From contig CALWXZ010000003.1 in NCBI GenBank assembly GCA_944385625.1, positions 1 through 62,475 on the forward strand: a stretch of DNA of 62,475 nt, in the 5' to 3' direction. This DNA is from an uncultured Flavonifractor sp. (GTDB lineage: Bacteria; Bacillota; Clostridia; Oscillospirales; Oscillospiraceae). The notes below the pieces were generated by a model that saw only the letters and a program-made list of their open reading frames with translations, did not search any database and was not told the DNA's origin. Both the position numbers and the translations under genes were made by a program. Within the stretch, counting starts at the first letter, position 1; each line of letters begins with the position of its first letter. Of the stretch, positions 1-7,494 are shown piece after piece.

Positions 1-21
1 CTGATAATCCTGCTTCAGCAT
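1..21 (-). CDS. Start of a gene cut by the window edge, probably an anti-sigma protein
   Basis: An ATG at 19-21 (minus strand) overlaps the TGA of the sigma-factor gene as ATGCTGA, so the two are translationally coupled. Only seven residues (MLKQDYQ) are visible. The paralogous module at 1967-3356 has the same coupling, where the second gene is a single-TM anti-sigma-like protein. The same role is inferred here from position alone. Confidence 0.5.
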
Positions 22-497
22 GGCGTTTCCCCCTCCTGTAAGTCCTCCCGCAGCATGGCCCGGGCCCGGCTCAGGCGTGTGCGGATGGTCCCCTCCCGCT
101 TGCCCAGCAGCCGGGCGATCTCCCCGGTACTCAGTTCCTCATAGTAATAGAGATGAACCACCACCCGGTAGTTCTCCGGCAGCGTCAGAATGGCCGCCTC
201 CATGCCCTGATCCTCCGGCGGCTCCGGCGCCGGCATCTGCCCCGCCTCCTCCAGGGGCACCGACCGACGGCGCCAGGGGGAGCGGTGCAGATCCCCCGCG
301 CAGTTGGCGGCTACCCGCAGCAGCCAGGCCTTGCAATGCTCCCCATCCCGAAAAACCGGGGCCGCCCGCACCAATCGCAGGAAGGTCTCCTGGGTGATGT
401 CCTCCGCGTCCTCCTTGCTGCCCGTCCTGGCGTAGGCCAGCCGGTACACCGCTGTGCTGTACCGCTCCACCAGCCGGGCCGCTTCCTCCCGATCCAT
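15..497 (-). CDS. ECF-type RNA polymerase sigma factor
   Basis: This 160-residue protein has the two-domain layout of sigma-70 family ECF factors. An N-terminal region 2 carries an R-L-A-Y-A-R-T-G-S helix and a D-A-E-D-I-T-Q-E-T-F core-binding motif. A C-terminal region 4 helix-turn-helix follows the L-P-E-N-Y-R motif (STGEIARLLGKREGTIRTRLSRAR). The open frame extends upstream to 611, but the ATG at 495-497 is preceded by GGAGA and gives the family-typical length. It is about half identical by eye to the sigma factor at 2883-3356 and shares its promoter layout, so the two appear to be duplicated cell-surface-stress modules. The partner gene runs off the window. Confidence 0.93.
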   Translation of the reverse strand: MDREEAARLVERYSTAVYRLAYARTGSKEDAEDITQETFLRLVRAAPVFRDGEHCKAWLLRVAANCAGDLHRSPWRRRSVPLEEAGQMPAPEPPEDQGMEAAILTLPENYRVVVHLYYYEELSTGEIARLLGKREGTIRTRLSRARAMLREDLQEGETPC

Positions 498-528
498 AGC
501 CCGCTCTCCTTTCTCCCTTTCTGTATGA

Positions 529-557
529 TACACGTTTTTCCCCGTCAAAATGTTACA
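529..557 (-). promoter_or_regulatory. ECF-type promoter, TGTAAC-N17-CGTGTA
   Basis: On the minus strand TGTAAC (552-557) and CGTGTA (529-534) are 17 bp apart, about 30 bp upstream of the sigma-factor start. The same pair with the same spacing lies before the second ECF gene (3388-3416). This fits autoregulation by the ECF factors. The elements are visible; the sigma factor using them is inferred. Confidence 0.6.
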
Positions 558-593
558 GTCTCCGCATTTATATCGATAAACAATAAAAATACA

Positions 594-622
594 TTGACAA
601 ACAATGTTCACCGTGGTACAGT
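594..622 (+). promoter_or_regulatory. Sigma-A promoter of the DUF2975 operon
   Basis: TTGACA (594-599), a 17-bp spacer and TACAGT (617-622) lie 24 bp upstream of the DUF2975 start codon and its AGGAGG-like RBS. The -35 box is a consensus match. Confidence 0.75.
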
Positions 623-645
623 GATGCCAAAGGAGGGGGATCGCT

Positions 646-1233
646 ATGGAGCGGACCGGCGTACAAAAACTGGCCTACATATTGAAAACACTGGTGAGCA
701 TCACCTTTGTGTGTAACCTGCTGGTTCTGCCGCTGGTTCCCATTGTGTCCGCTGCATCCAGCTGTGGTTTTCCCTTGGCGGCGCTGCTCCATAGTATGGG
801 AACTGGGGGCGCCTCCTCAGATCTTACATACGCCCCCGGCACCATGCTCTATCTGGTACTGGTATCCGGCTGGGGCGAGCTTGCCCCCTACACCCTGGTG
901 CTTACCCTCTTCCTGCTCTTCTGCGGCGTATGCACAGCGGCCATCCTGTGGCAGGGCCGCCGGGTTCTGAGCACCATTCTCAAGGGTACCCCCTTCCGCA
1001 TGGAAAACGCGGTCTGCCTTCAGCGGGCGGCACTATTCTGCTTCCTGATCTCCGGGGCCGCTCTGGTGCGTGTAATCTGGAGGATTTGCTATGTTCAGTC
1101 CGCCGCACCTCTGCTCAGCTATAATATGCTCTTTGTACCGCTCTTCTTTCTGGCCGGGCTGCTCTGTCTGGTCATATCCGCCCTCTTCCGCCAGGCGGCG
1201 GAGATGAAGGCGGAAAACGACCTGACCATCTGA
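646..1233 (+). CDS. DUF2975-family integral membrane protein
   Basis: This 195-residue protein has four hydrophobic segments (roughly residues 14-36, 65-100, 122-148 and 152-180), a short cytoplasmic N-terminus and a charged C-terminal tail. Size and topology match the DUF2975 family, whose members are nearly always paired with a small Cro/CI-type HTH protein, as here 12 bp downstream. The function of the family is unknown. The start is supported by AAAGGAGGGGG immediately upstream and a clear sigma-A promoter. Confidence 0.8.
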   Translation: MERTGVQKLAYILKTLVSITFVCNLLVLPLVPIVSAASSCGFPLAALLHSMGTGGASSDLTYAPGTMLYLVLVSGWGELAPYTLVLTLFLLFCGVCTAAILWQGRRVLSTILKGTPFRMENAVCLQRAALFCFLISGAALVRVIWRICYVQSAAPLLSYNMLFVPLFFLAGLLCLVISALFRQAAEMKAENDLTI

Positions 1234-1245
1234 GGAGGTGTTCCC

Positions 1246-1458
1246 ATGCCCATCGTTGTAAACCTGGATGTGATGATGGCCAAGCGGAAGATGAGCCTCA
1301 ACGATCTGTCCGCCAAGGTGGATGTCACCCTTGCCAACCTGTCCATTCTGAAAAACAACCACGCCCGGGCGGTGCGCTTCACCACCCTGGAGGCCATCTG
1401 CAGGGCCCTGGACTGCCAGCCTGGGGACATTCTGGAATATGTGCCGGAGGAGGAATAA
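1246..1458 (+). CDS. Small Cro/CI (YozG-like) HTH transcriptional regulator
   Basis: The 70-residue protein is almost entirely one XRE-type helix-turn-helix, with the conserved pattern M-S-L-N-D-L-S then V-T-L-A-N-L-S-I-L-K-N and a C-terminal 'ALDCQPGDILEY' signature found in YozG/HTH_26 proteins. It lies in the operon with the DUF2975 protein, preceded by GAGGAGG. Such pairs probably form a membrane-sensor and repressor unit that controls its own operon; that is inference from family context. Confidence 0.88.
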   Translation: MPIVVNLDVMMAKRKMSLNDLSAKVDVTLANLSILKNNHARAVRFTTLEAICRALDCQPGDILEYVPEEE

Positions 1459-1460
1459 CC

Positions 1461-1922
1461 ATGCGTCTGCGCTTTATATCCGTCTTCCCGTGTCTTCTTC
1501 TGCTGTCCGCCTGCGGCGGGAGCGATTCGCCGGACTATGCCGCCCACCGGCTGGCCCTGGAGCTGCCCCCGTGCCAGAGCTTCACCACCGCCGACAGCCA
1601 CGGTGGCTTTCACGGGGACGGCCTGCTCCACATGGAGCTGACCTTTTCACCGGAAGACGGCCAAACGGTGGCGGAAGCAATATCCAGCCACTCCAGCGGC
1701 CGCTGGAATGCCTTTCCTATGGATCAGGAGATGGAGGACTTTCTCTGGGCCGGCGGGGCCGGTCTGGCGGGCTGGCCGGTGCCGGAGGAGGGCTGGTGGT
1801 ACCTGATGGACCGGCAGACCGATGGTGAGGGCAGTATGTTTCACCGCTACTCCCAAAACTACACCTTCGCCTGCTATGATACAGAGAGCAACACACTCTA
1901 TTACCTGGAATTGGACACATGA
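1461..1922 (+). CDS. Putative lipoprotein of unknown function
   Basis: The 153-residue product begins with a short hydrophobic leader followed by a lipobox L-L-S-A-C-G-G, so Cys18 would be lipidated and the protein anchored outside the membrane. No known domain is recognised. The mature part is rich in Trp, Tyr and acidic residues. It follows the HTH gene by 2 bp and precedes a strong terminator, so it is the last gene of the DUF2975 operon. It may be an accessory to the membrane sensor; this is a guess from position. Confidence 0.75.
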   Translation: MRLRFISVFPCLLLLSACGGSDSPDYAAHRLALELPPCQSFTTADSHGGFHGDGLLHMELTFSPEDGQTVAEAISSHSSGRWNAFPMDQEMEDFLWAGGAGLAGWPVPEEGWWYLMDRQTDGEGSMFHRYSQNYTFACYDTESNTLYYLELDT

Positions 1923-1964
1923 AAAAGCCTGGGACCCGCTGATAGCAACGGGTCCCAGGCTTTT
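1923..1964. terminator. Bidirectional intrinsic terminator
   Basis: A perfect 16-bp stem (1923-1938 with 1949-1964) has A and T runs at its ends, so it can act for the lipoprotein operon on + and the convergent anti-sigma gene on -. Confidence 0.9.
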
Positions 1965-1966
1965 AC

Positions 1967-2890
1967 TCACGCTGGCTGGCACAGGGCGGCCAGCCCCATG
2001 TGGTCGGCCACCTCCTGGATCTCCTCCAGTGTCAGCCCGGCGCCGTGCATACTCCAGCTCATATGGCCGGAAGAGAGGTCCGCCCAGAACTGCCGCTGGC
2101 CGCTCTCGGTGGTCACCATGGAGATGGCCACCGTTACGCCGTCCCGGGTGGTATAATTCACCCCTTCCCCCAGAAAGTACTCGTCCTCCATCTCATAGTG
2201 GCCAAACCAGCTGCATTCCACCGTGAAGGAGGCCCCGTCCGCCCGCTCATAGCCGCCGATGAAGGATCGATAGACCAGGGCGTCCTCCTCCAGATCGGTC
2301 TCCGTCTGATAGAGACAGGTACCGGGGATGGCCTCATAGTGCTCCTCCAACCAGCTCACATCCCAGCCGGGCGTGGTCCACAGCCCATTGAGATCGGAGA
2401 GCTTGTCCGCCCGGTAGAGTTCGGCCCGTAAGGGGTCCTGCCTGTTCCTAAGGGAAAAGGCCCGCATATCGGTCCAGCCATCGTCCTCTGCTCCCTGCCG
2501 TTCCTCTACCAGGTCGCCGCCGGCGTAGTCGTTCCAGATCCGCAGATTCTCCTGGGCCAGACTGTTGGGGTCATAGTCCCCACCCAGATAAGTCGTATAA
2601 CCGTTCACACCGGCGGCGTTGGCGGCCTCCAGCAGATCCTTCTCGTTGTCAAAAAAGTGGACCCTGCTCTGGGAGAGGGCGATCCCCGCCGCTCCCGCCA
2701 CGGTGACCAGAGCACAAACAACCGCCGCCACCAGCGCCGTGCGGCCCACCCGCCGGACGGATTTCCCGCTTCTTTTTCCATTCCGCCCTTCCTGCTCCAC
2801 TTGCCGTATCACCTCCCGCAGCTGTGTCTGTGTGGGGCCCATTCGCTCCAGCTCCCCACGGTATTCCTGTTCAAAATTGGGTTCAAACAC
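1967..2890 (-). CDS. Anti-sigma-factor-like single-pass membrane protein
   Basis: The 307-residue protein has a charged cytoplasmic N-terminus (about 50 residues), one membrane segment (about residues 52-72, A-L-V-A-A-V-V-C-A-L-V) and a large extracytoplasmic C-terminal domain. It is translationally coupled to the ECF sigma gene: the GTG start at 2888-2890 overlaps the sigma stop codon and has a GGAGG RBS 8 bp upstream. This arrangement is typical of anti-sigma factors that hold an ECF factor at the membrane. The extracellular domain resembles those of DUF4367/DUF4179-type anti-sigma proteins only loosely, so the assignment rests on topology and context. Confidence 0.72.
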   Translation of the reverse strand: MFEPNFEQEYRGELERMGPTQTQLREVIRQVEQEGRNGKRSGKSVRRVGRTALVAAVVCALVTVAGAAGIALSQSRVHFFDNEKDLLEAANAAGVNGYTTYLGGDYDPNSLAQENLRIWNDYAGGDLVEERQGAEDDGWTDMRAFSLRNRQDPLRAELYRADKLSDLNGLWTTPGWDVSWLEEHYEAIPGTCLYQTETDLEEDALVYRSFIGGYERADGASFTVECSWFGHYEMEDEYFLGEGVNYTTRDGVTVAISMVTTESGQRQFWADLSSGHMSWSMHGAGLTLEEIQEVADHMGLAALCQPA

Positions 2891-3356
2891 GTTCCCGTCC
2901 TCCTTCCAACTCCATCCGCAGCATTCCTCTTGCCCGGAACAGCCGCGTTTTGATGACGCTCTCACTTTTGCCCAAAATCTCCCCGATCTCCGCCACGGTC
3001 AGTCCCTCGTAGTAGTAGAGATGGACCGGCAGACGGTACTTGGGGGGCAGGGCCAGCACCGCCTCCAGTACCCCGCCCTCCTCCGGCTGAGCCGGAGCGG
3101 GCGTCCCCTCACTGAGAGGCTGGGCATGGTGCCAGGGGGAGCGGAACACATCGCTCACGCAGTTGGCCGCTACCCGCAGCAGCCAGGCCTTGCAGTGGGT
3201 TTCACTGGCAAAGTCCGGCCCCGTCCGCACCAGCCGCAGAAAAGTCTCCTGCATCACGTCCTGGGCGTCGGCATGGCTGCCCGTCCGGGCATAGGCCAGC
3301 CGGTAGATGGAGCTGCCGTAGGTGTGTACGATGCGCTCCAGTTCCTCGTTGTCCAC
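2883..3356 (-). CDS. ECF-type RNA polymerase sigma factor
   Basis: The 157-residue protein shows sigma region 2 (YRLAYARTGSHADAQDVMQE, near residues 18-37) and region 4 with a helix-turn-helix after L-P-P-K-Y-R (TVAEIGEILGKSESVIKTRL). Its closest relative in the window is the ECF factor at 15-497, with near-identical stretches in region 2.1, in 'CKAWLLRVAANC' and around 'HLYYYE'. The ATG at 3356 follows GGAGG. The downstream gene overlaps its stop by 8 bp and is the likely cognate anti-sigma factor. Confidence 0.94.
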   Translation of the reverse strand: MDNEELERIVHTYGSSIYRLAYARTGSHADAQDVMQETFLRLVRTGPDFASETHCKAWLLRVAANCVSDVFRSPWHHAQPLSEGTPAPAQPEEGGVLEAVLALPPKYRLPVHLYYYEGLTVAEIGEILGKSESVIKTRLFRARGMLRMELEGGRERV

Positions 3357-3387
3357 GGCGTTTCCTCCTTTCCTTCGTTCTGCCCTA

Positions 3388-3416
3388 TATACGGTCCATC
3401 CCGGCCTCAGGTTACA
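3388..3416 (-). promoter_or_regulatory. ECF-type promoter, TGTAAC-N17-CGTATA
   Basis: On the minus strand TGTAAC (3411-3416) and CGTATA (3388-3393) have the same 17-bp spacing as the pair at 529-557. It lies about 30 bp upstream of the ECF start, as expected for an autoregulated ECF gene. Confidence 0.6.
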
Positions 3417-3433
3417 AAAGGGCGCAAAAAATT

Positions 3434-3456
3434 GGGACCTGCCGCCGGCAGGTCCC
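3434..3456 (-). terminator. Terminator of the uracil-DNA glycosylase gene
   Basis: A 10-bp perfect GC-rich stem (3434-3443 with 3447-3456) is followed on the minus strand by a run of T residues. It ends transcription just past the UDG stop codon. Confidence 0.85.
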
Positions 3457-3461
3457 GCTGT

Positions 3462-4031
3462 TCAGTCGTAGGTATGGGTGCAGATCTCCCGGATCTTGGC
3501 CTGGAGGGTCTTTAAGTCCACAAAGCTCTCCGGCCGCTTGGAGGGGTCCCGCAGCAGGGCGGAGGGATGGAACATGGCCATCATCCACACCCCGGCCTTC
3601 TCCATCCACTGGCCATGCTCCCGGGTGATCTTGAAGTCGTCCTTCATCAGCCGGATGGCGGCGATGCGGCCCAGGCAGACGATGATCTTGGGCCGGATCA
3701 GGGCCACCTGATTGCGCAGATAGCCGATGCAGGCCTCCTGCTCAATGTTCAGCGGGTCCCGGTTTCCCGGCGGACGGCACTTGACCATATTGCCGATGAA
3801 CACCTTTTCCCGGCGCAGGTCGATCATCTCCAGCATATCGTCCAGCAGCCGGCCCGCCCGGCCCACAAAGGGCCGGCCGGTCAGGTCCTCCTGCTCGCCG
3901 GGGCCCTCGCCGATGAACATGACCTCCGCGTCCCGGGCCCCCTCTCCAAAGACCACATTGTGCCGGGTATCGGCCAGGCCGCATTTGCGGCAGTCCATAC
4001 ATTCGGCGTGGAGTTCTTCCCAGCTTTTCAA
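3462..4031 (-). CDS. Family 4 (Fe-S) uracil-DNA glycosylase
   Basis: This enzyme removes uracil from DNA in base-excision repair. The 189-residue product has motif [10 protein letters not shown] (residues 41-49) and the C-terminal HPS motif (155-157). Four cysteines at 14, 17, 85 and 101 have the spacing of the [4Fe-4S] ligands of family 4 enzymes. The frame is open to 4109, but a TTG at 4029-4031 preceded by GGGAGAGGA gives the usual N-terminus (L-K-S-W-E-E-L) just before the first cysteines. It is transcribed alone, diverging from the T-box/aspS operon. Confidence 0.93.
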   Translation of the reverse strand: MKSWEELHAECMDCRKCGLADTRHNVVFGEGARDAEVMFIGEGPGEQEDLTGRPFVGRAGRLLDDMLEMIDLRREKVFIGNMVKCRPPGNRDPLNIEQEACIGYLRNQVALIRPKIIVCLGRIAAIRLMKDDFKITREHGQWMEKAGVWMMAMFHPSALLRDPSKRPESFVDLKTLQAKIREICTHTYD

Positions 4032-4118
4032 GGTCCTCTCCCCTTTTTCCCGTGGTTTTTCCCATTGTAACACAGAGCTCTCCCCCTTGCCTAGGGCAGA
4101 TTTTGTCAAAATTCACAG

Positions 4119-4147
4119 TTGCTTTTCCCGGCAAAAGCGCATATACT
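4119..4147 (+). promoter_or_regulatory. Sigma-A promoter of the aspS-gatCAB operon
   Basis: TTGCTT (4119-4124), a 17-bp spacer and TATACT (4142-4147) precede the T-box leader, placing the transcript start near 4154. Confidence 0.65.
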
Positions 4148-4153
4148 ACGCCC

Positions 4154-4414
4154 ATACAGGCTGCGATAAAGACCGCCGCCCGTGAAAGCCGACAGAGAAT
4201 CCGGGCCACCGACTGAGAGCCCGGTCCGGCAGGATGGGATGGCGCAACACTTTTGAGCCGGCGTTCCGAACCCCGTCTGGGTGGTGTAGGTCCGTCCGTA
4301 TGGCCCGCGTTAAGGGTTCCAAGGGGCTCCGTCAAGGGCGGCGGGGCAACTACGGGTGGTACCGCGGAGTTTTTCCGTCCCGAAGTCAATTTGATGGCTT
4401 CGGGGCTTTTTTTA
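4154..4414 (+). promoter_or_regulatory. T-box leader, probably tRNA(Asn)-sensing
   Basis: The leader carries the near-universal T-box sequence GGGTGGTACCGCGG (4354-4367), followed by a Rho-independent terminator, and the Stem I distal AGAGA element near 4190. A likely lower Stem I is CGCCG (near 4173) with CGGCG (near 4258). The specifier position that this implies, just before a T-T-T-T-G-A element, is AAC (4246-4248), an Asn codon. That fits the operon, which makes Asn-tRNA(Asn) by transamidation. The T-box call is secure; the specifier is a by-eye fold and could be wrong. Confidence 0.92.
4379..4411 (+). terminator. T-box attenuator terminator
   Basis: A 7-bp stem (4379-4385 with 4398-4404) followed by a T run is the conditional terminator. 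Uncharged tRNA would favour the alternative antiterminator formed with the T-box sequence. Confidence 0.85.
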
Positions 4415-4442
4415 TTTTTCAGAAAGAAAGGTTGTGAACGGT

Positions 4443-5741
4443 ATGGTATTCCTGGCAAAACAAATCGACAAAGCGGTGGAGGGCCAGAATAACCAGCCCG
4501 TCACCCTGCACGGCGCGGTCCATGCCCTGCGGGACATGGGCGGCATTACCTTCGTTACCCTGCGCACCCGCACCGGCCTGGTCCAGTGCGTCTGCACCAA
4601 AAAAGATGCCCTGGACGGGGCAACCGAAGAGTGCGCGGTCACCGCCACCGGCGCCTGGCGGGAGGAACCCCGGGCCCCCGGCGGCAAGGAGCTGACCGAC
4701 GCCACCCTCACCGTCCTGTCCCGCCCCGCCGCACCCCTGCCGGTGCCTCTGTCCAAGAAAAAGCTGGGCCTGAACCTGGACACCGAGCTGGGCCTGCGGC
4801 CGGTAGTGCTCCGCGCCCCCCGGGAGCGGGCGGTGTTCCGCATCCAGGCCGCCATCGGCCGGGCCTTCCGGGACTATCTCCAGGGGGAGGGCTTTACCGA
4901 AATCCACACCCCCAAGATCGTCCACGCCGGGGCCGAGGGCGGGTCCAACATCTTCCGGCTGGACTACTTCGGCAAGAAGGCCTTCCTGGCCCAGTCCCCC
5001 CAGTTCTACAAGCAGACCATGGTGGGGGTCTTTGAGCGGGTGTACGAGGTGGCCCCCGTCTTCCGGGCGGAGAAGCACTCCACTCAGCGCCACCTGAACG
5101 AGTACACCTCCCTGGACTTTGAGATGGGCTATATCCAGTCCTTCACCGAGATCATGGAGACCGAGCAGGGCTTTCTCCAACACCTGATGGAGCTGCTGAA
5201 GGCGGAATACGCCGCCGAACTGGCCCTGCTGGGGGTGGAGCTGCCCGACGCCTCCAAAATCCCCGCCGTCCGCTTTGACGAAGTCAAGCGTCTAGCGGCT
5301 GAGAAGTACGGCTACCAGATCCGGGACCCCTTCGACCTGGAGCCGGAGGAGGAGCACGCCATCGGCAAGTATGCCAAGGAGGAGTGGGGCAGCGACTTCG
5401 TGTTCGTGACCCACTACCCCAGCAAGAAGCGGCCCTTCTACGCCATGGACGACCCCGATGACCCCCGCTTCACCCTGTCCTTTGACCTGCTGTTCCGGGG
5501 GCTGGAGGTGACCACCGGCGGCCAGCGCATCCACGACTACGCCCAGCAGGTGGCCAAGATGGAGGCCCGGGACATGGACCCGGCGGAGTTTGAAAGCTAT
5601 CTCATGATCCACAAGCACGGTATGCCCCCCCACGGCGGGCTGGGCATCGGCCTGGAGCGGCTGACTATGCAGCTGTGCGGCCTGGACAATGTGCGCCGGG
5701 CCTGCCTTTTCCCCAGAGACCGCACCCGGCTGGAGCCTTAA
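4443..5741 (+). CDS. aspS: Archaeal-type non-discriminating aspartyl-tRNA synthetase
   Basis: The enzyme charges tRNA(Asp) and probably tRNA(Asn) with aspartate. At about 432 residues it lacks the GAD insertion domain of bacterial AspRS (about 590 residues) and resembles archaeal AspRS. It has an N-terminal OB-fold, motif 2 (FRAEKHSTQRHLNEYTSLD) and motif 3 ending G-I-G-L-E-R-L. Aligned by eye with Thermococcus AspRS, anticodon-domain residues Trp26 and Lys85 are His27 and Pro79 here, the pairing associated with relaxed tRNA specificity. Either ATG 4443 (AAAGG 11 bp upstream) or GTG 4434 could start it. It heads a T-box controlled operon with gatCAB. Confidence 0.93.
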   Translation: MVFLAKQIDKAVEGQNNQPVTLHGAVHALRDMGGITFVTLRTRTGLVQCVCTKKDALDGATEECAVTATGAWREEPRAPGGKELTDATLTVLSRPAAPLPVPLSKKKLGLNLDTELGLRPVVLRAPRERAVFRIQAAIGRAFRDYLQGEGFTEIHTPKIVHAGAEGGSNIFRLDYFGKKAFLAQSPQFYKQTMVGVFERVYEVAPVFRAEKHSTQRHLNEYTSLDFEMGYIQSFTEIMETEQGFLQHLMELLKAEYAAELALLGVELPDASKIPAVRFDEVKRLAAEKYGYQIRDPFDLEPEEEHAIGKYAKEEWGSDFVFVTHYPSKKRPFYAMDDPDDPRFTLSFDLLFRGLEVTTGGQRIHDYAQQVAKMEARDMDPAEFESYLMIHKHGMPPHGGLGIGLERLTMQLCGLDNVRRACLFPRDRTRLEP

Positions 5742-5753
5742 GGAGGATTGAAT

Positions 5754-6041
5754 ATGAAAATCACCGAAGATATGGTTGACTATATCTCCCAGCTCTCCCG
5801 GCTCCAGCTGCCGGCTGAGGAGAAAACCGCCATGACGGCGGAGCTGGAGCGCATCGTGGCTTATATGGATGTGCTCAACAGTCTGGATACCACCGATGTG
5901 GAGCCCTTGAGCCACATTTTCCCCCTGAAAAACGTGCTGCGCTCCGACGAGGTGGTCCCGTCCTACGACCGGGAGACTCTGCTGGCAGGGTCTCCCGCCG
6001 GGGACGGCGAGACCTTCCTGGTTCCCAAAGCGGTAGAGTGA
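5754..6041 (+). CDS. gatC: Asp-tRNA(Asn)/Glu-tRNA(Gln) amidotransferase subunit C
   Basis: GatC is the small stabilising subunit of the GatCAB amidotransferase. The 95-residue product has the typical N-terminal helix (VDYISQLSRLQLPAEEKTAM) and the central pattern D-V-L-N-S-L-D-T-T-D-V-E-P-L-S-H. The start at 5754 has AGGAGG seven bases upstream. It lies 12 bp after aspS and 10 bp before gatA, so the four genes form one operon that turns Asp-tRNA(Asn) into Asn-tRNA(Asn). Confidence 0.95.
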   Translation: MKITEDMVDYISQLSRLQLPAEEKTAMTAELERIVAYMDVLNSLDTTDVEPLSHIFPLKNVLRSDEVVPSYDRETLLAGSPAGDGETFLVPKAVE

Positions 6042-6051
6042 GGTGGCACAA

Positions 6052-7494
6052 ATGCAATTGTATGAACTGACTGCCCTGGAGCTGGCGCAAAAGCTCCGCT
6101 CCGGCGAGGTAAAACAGCAGGAGGCGGTGGACGCCGCCCTCTCCCGCATCCACGCCGCCCAGCCGGACAACAACGCCTTCGTTACGGTGGACGGCCCCGC
6201 CTTCCCTGCGGCCGACCTGTCCGCCTCCCCCCTGGCCGGGGTGCCCATGGCCTACAAGGACAACATCTGCACCAAGGGGGTGGCCACCACCTGCGCCTCC
6301 AAGATCCTGGAGGGCTTCACTCCCTGCTATGACGCCACCGTGGTGGAGCGTCTCTCCGCCGCCGGGGCGGTGTCCATGGGCAAGCTGAATATGGATGAGT
6401 TCGCCATGGGCTCCACCTCGGAGACCTCCCATGCCGGCCCGGTGAAAAACCCCTGGGATCTGACTCGCGCCCCCGGCGGCTCCTCCGGCGGCGCGGCGGC
6501 AGCCGTGGCCGCCGGTGAGGTGTGGTACGCCATCGGCTCGGATACCGGCGGCTCCATCCGCCAGCCCGCCGCCTACTGCGGCGTCACCGGCATGAAGCCC
6601 ACCTACGGCACCGTGTCCCGGTACGGCCTCATCGCCTACGCCTCCTCCCTGGACCAGATGGGCCCCATCGCCCGGTCCGCCGCCGACTGCGCGGCGGTGC
6701 TGGACCTGATCCAGGGCAGGGACCCCCGGGACGGCACCAGCCTGGACGCCCCCGCCGGGGGGCTGCTCCCCTCCCTCACCGGCGATCTGAAGGGCAAAAA
6801 GATCGGCCTGCCGGTGGACTGCTTCGGCGAGGGCCTGGACGGCGAGGTGCGCGCCGCCGTGCTGGCCGCCGCCGAGGTTCTGAAAGCACGCGGGGCGGAG
6901 GTGGAGGAATTTGCCCTACCGGTCATGCAATATGTGGTGCCCACCTATTATATCATCGCCGCCGCAGAGGCCTCCTCCAACCTGTCCCGCTTCGACGGCG
7001 TGAAATACGGCTGGCGGGCAGAAGGCTACGAGGATCTCACCGACCTCTACTGCAAGACCCGCACCCAGGGCTTCGGCGCCGAGGTGAAGCGGCGTATCCT
7101 GCTGGGCACCTTCGTGCTGTCCTCCGGCTACTACGACGCTTACTACAAAAAGGCCCTCCAGGTGAAGGCCCTCATCAAGAAGGCCTTCGACCACGCCTTT
7201 GAGCGGTACGATCTGCTCCTCACCCCGGTGGCCCCCACCACCGCCCCCAAGCTGGGGGAGAGCCTCAGCGACCCGCTGAAGATGTACCTCAGCGATATCT
7301 ATACCGTTTCGGTCAACCTGGCTGGTCTGCCCGCCCTGTCCATGCCCTGCGGCTTCGACGGCAAGGGTATGCCCATCGGCGCCCAGCTGATCGGCCCCCC
7401 GCTGGGGGACGGCATGGTGCTCAACGGGGCCCACGCCTTCCAGCTGGAGACCGACTGGCACAAGAAAAGTCCCAAAGGAGGCGACGCCCAATGA
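6052..7494 (+). CDS. gatA: Asp-tRNA(Asn)/Glu-tRNA(Gln) amidotransferase subunit A
   Basis: GatA is the glutaminase/amidase subunit that releases ammonia for transamidation. The 480-residue protein has the amidase signature GGSSGG and the Ser-cisSer-Lys triad at Lys69, Ser144 and Ser168, with exactly the 75- and 99-residue spacings of GatA from Gram-positive bacteria. ATG 6052 has GAGTGAGG upstream and is preferred to the in-frame GTG at 6043. Its stop overlaps the gatB start (ATGA), so the two are translationally coupled. Confidence 0.96.
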   Translation: MQLYELTALELAQKLRSGEVKQQEAVDAALSRIHAAQPDNNAFVTVDGPAFPAADLSASPLAGVPMAYKDNICTKGVATTCASKILEGFTPCYDATVVERLSAAGAVSMGKLNMDEFAMGSTSETSHAGPVKNPWDLTRAPGGSSGGAAAAVAAGEVWYAIGSDTGGSIRQPAAYCGVTGMKPTYGTVSRYGLIAYASSLDQMGPIARSAADCAAVLDLIQGRDPRDGTSLDAPAGGLLPSLTGDLKGKKIGLPVDCFGEGLDGEVRAAVLAAAEVLKARGAEVEEFALPVMQYVVPTYYIIAAAEASSNLSRFDGVKYGWRAEGYEDLTDLYCKTRTQGFGAEVKRRILLGTFVLSSGYYDAYYKKALQVKALIKKAFDHAFERYDLLLTPVAPTTAPKLGESLSDPLKMYLSDIYTVSVNLAGLPALSMPCGFDGKGMPIGAQLIGPPLGDGMVLNGAHAFQLETDWHKKSPKGGDAQ

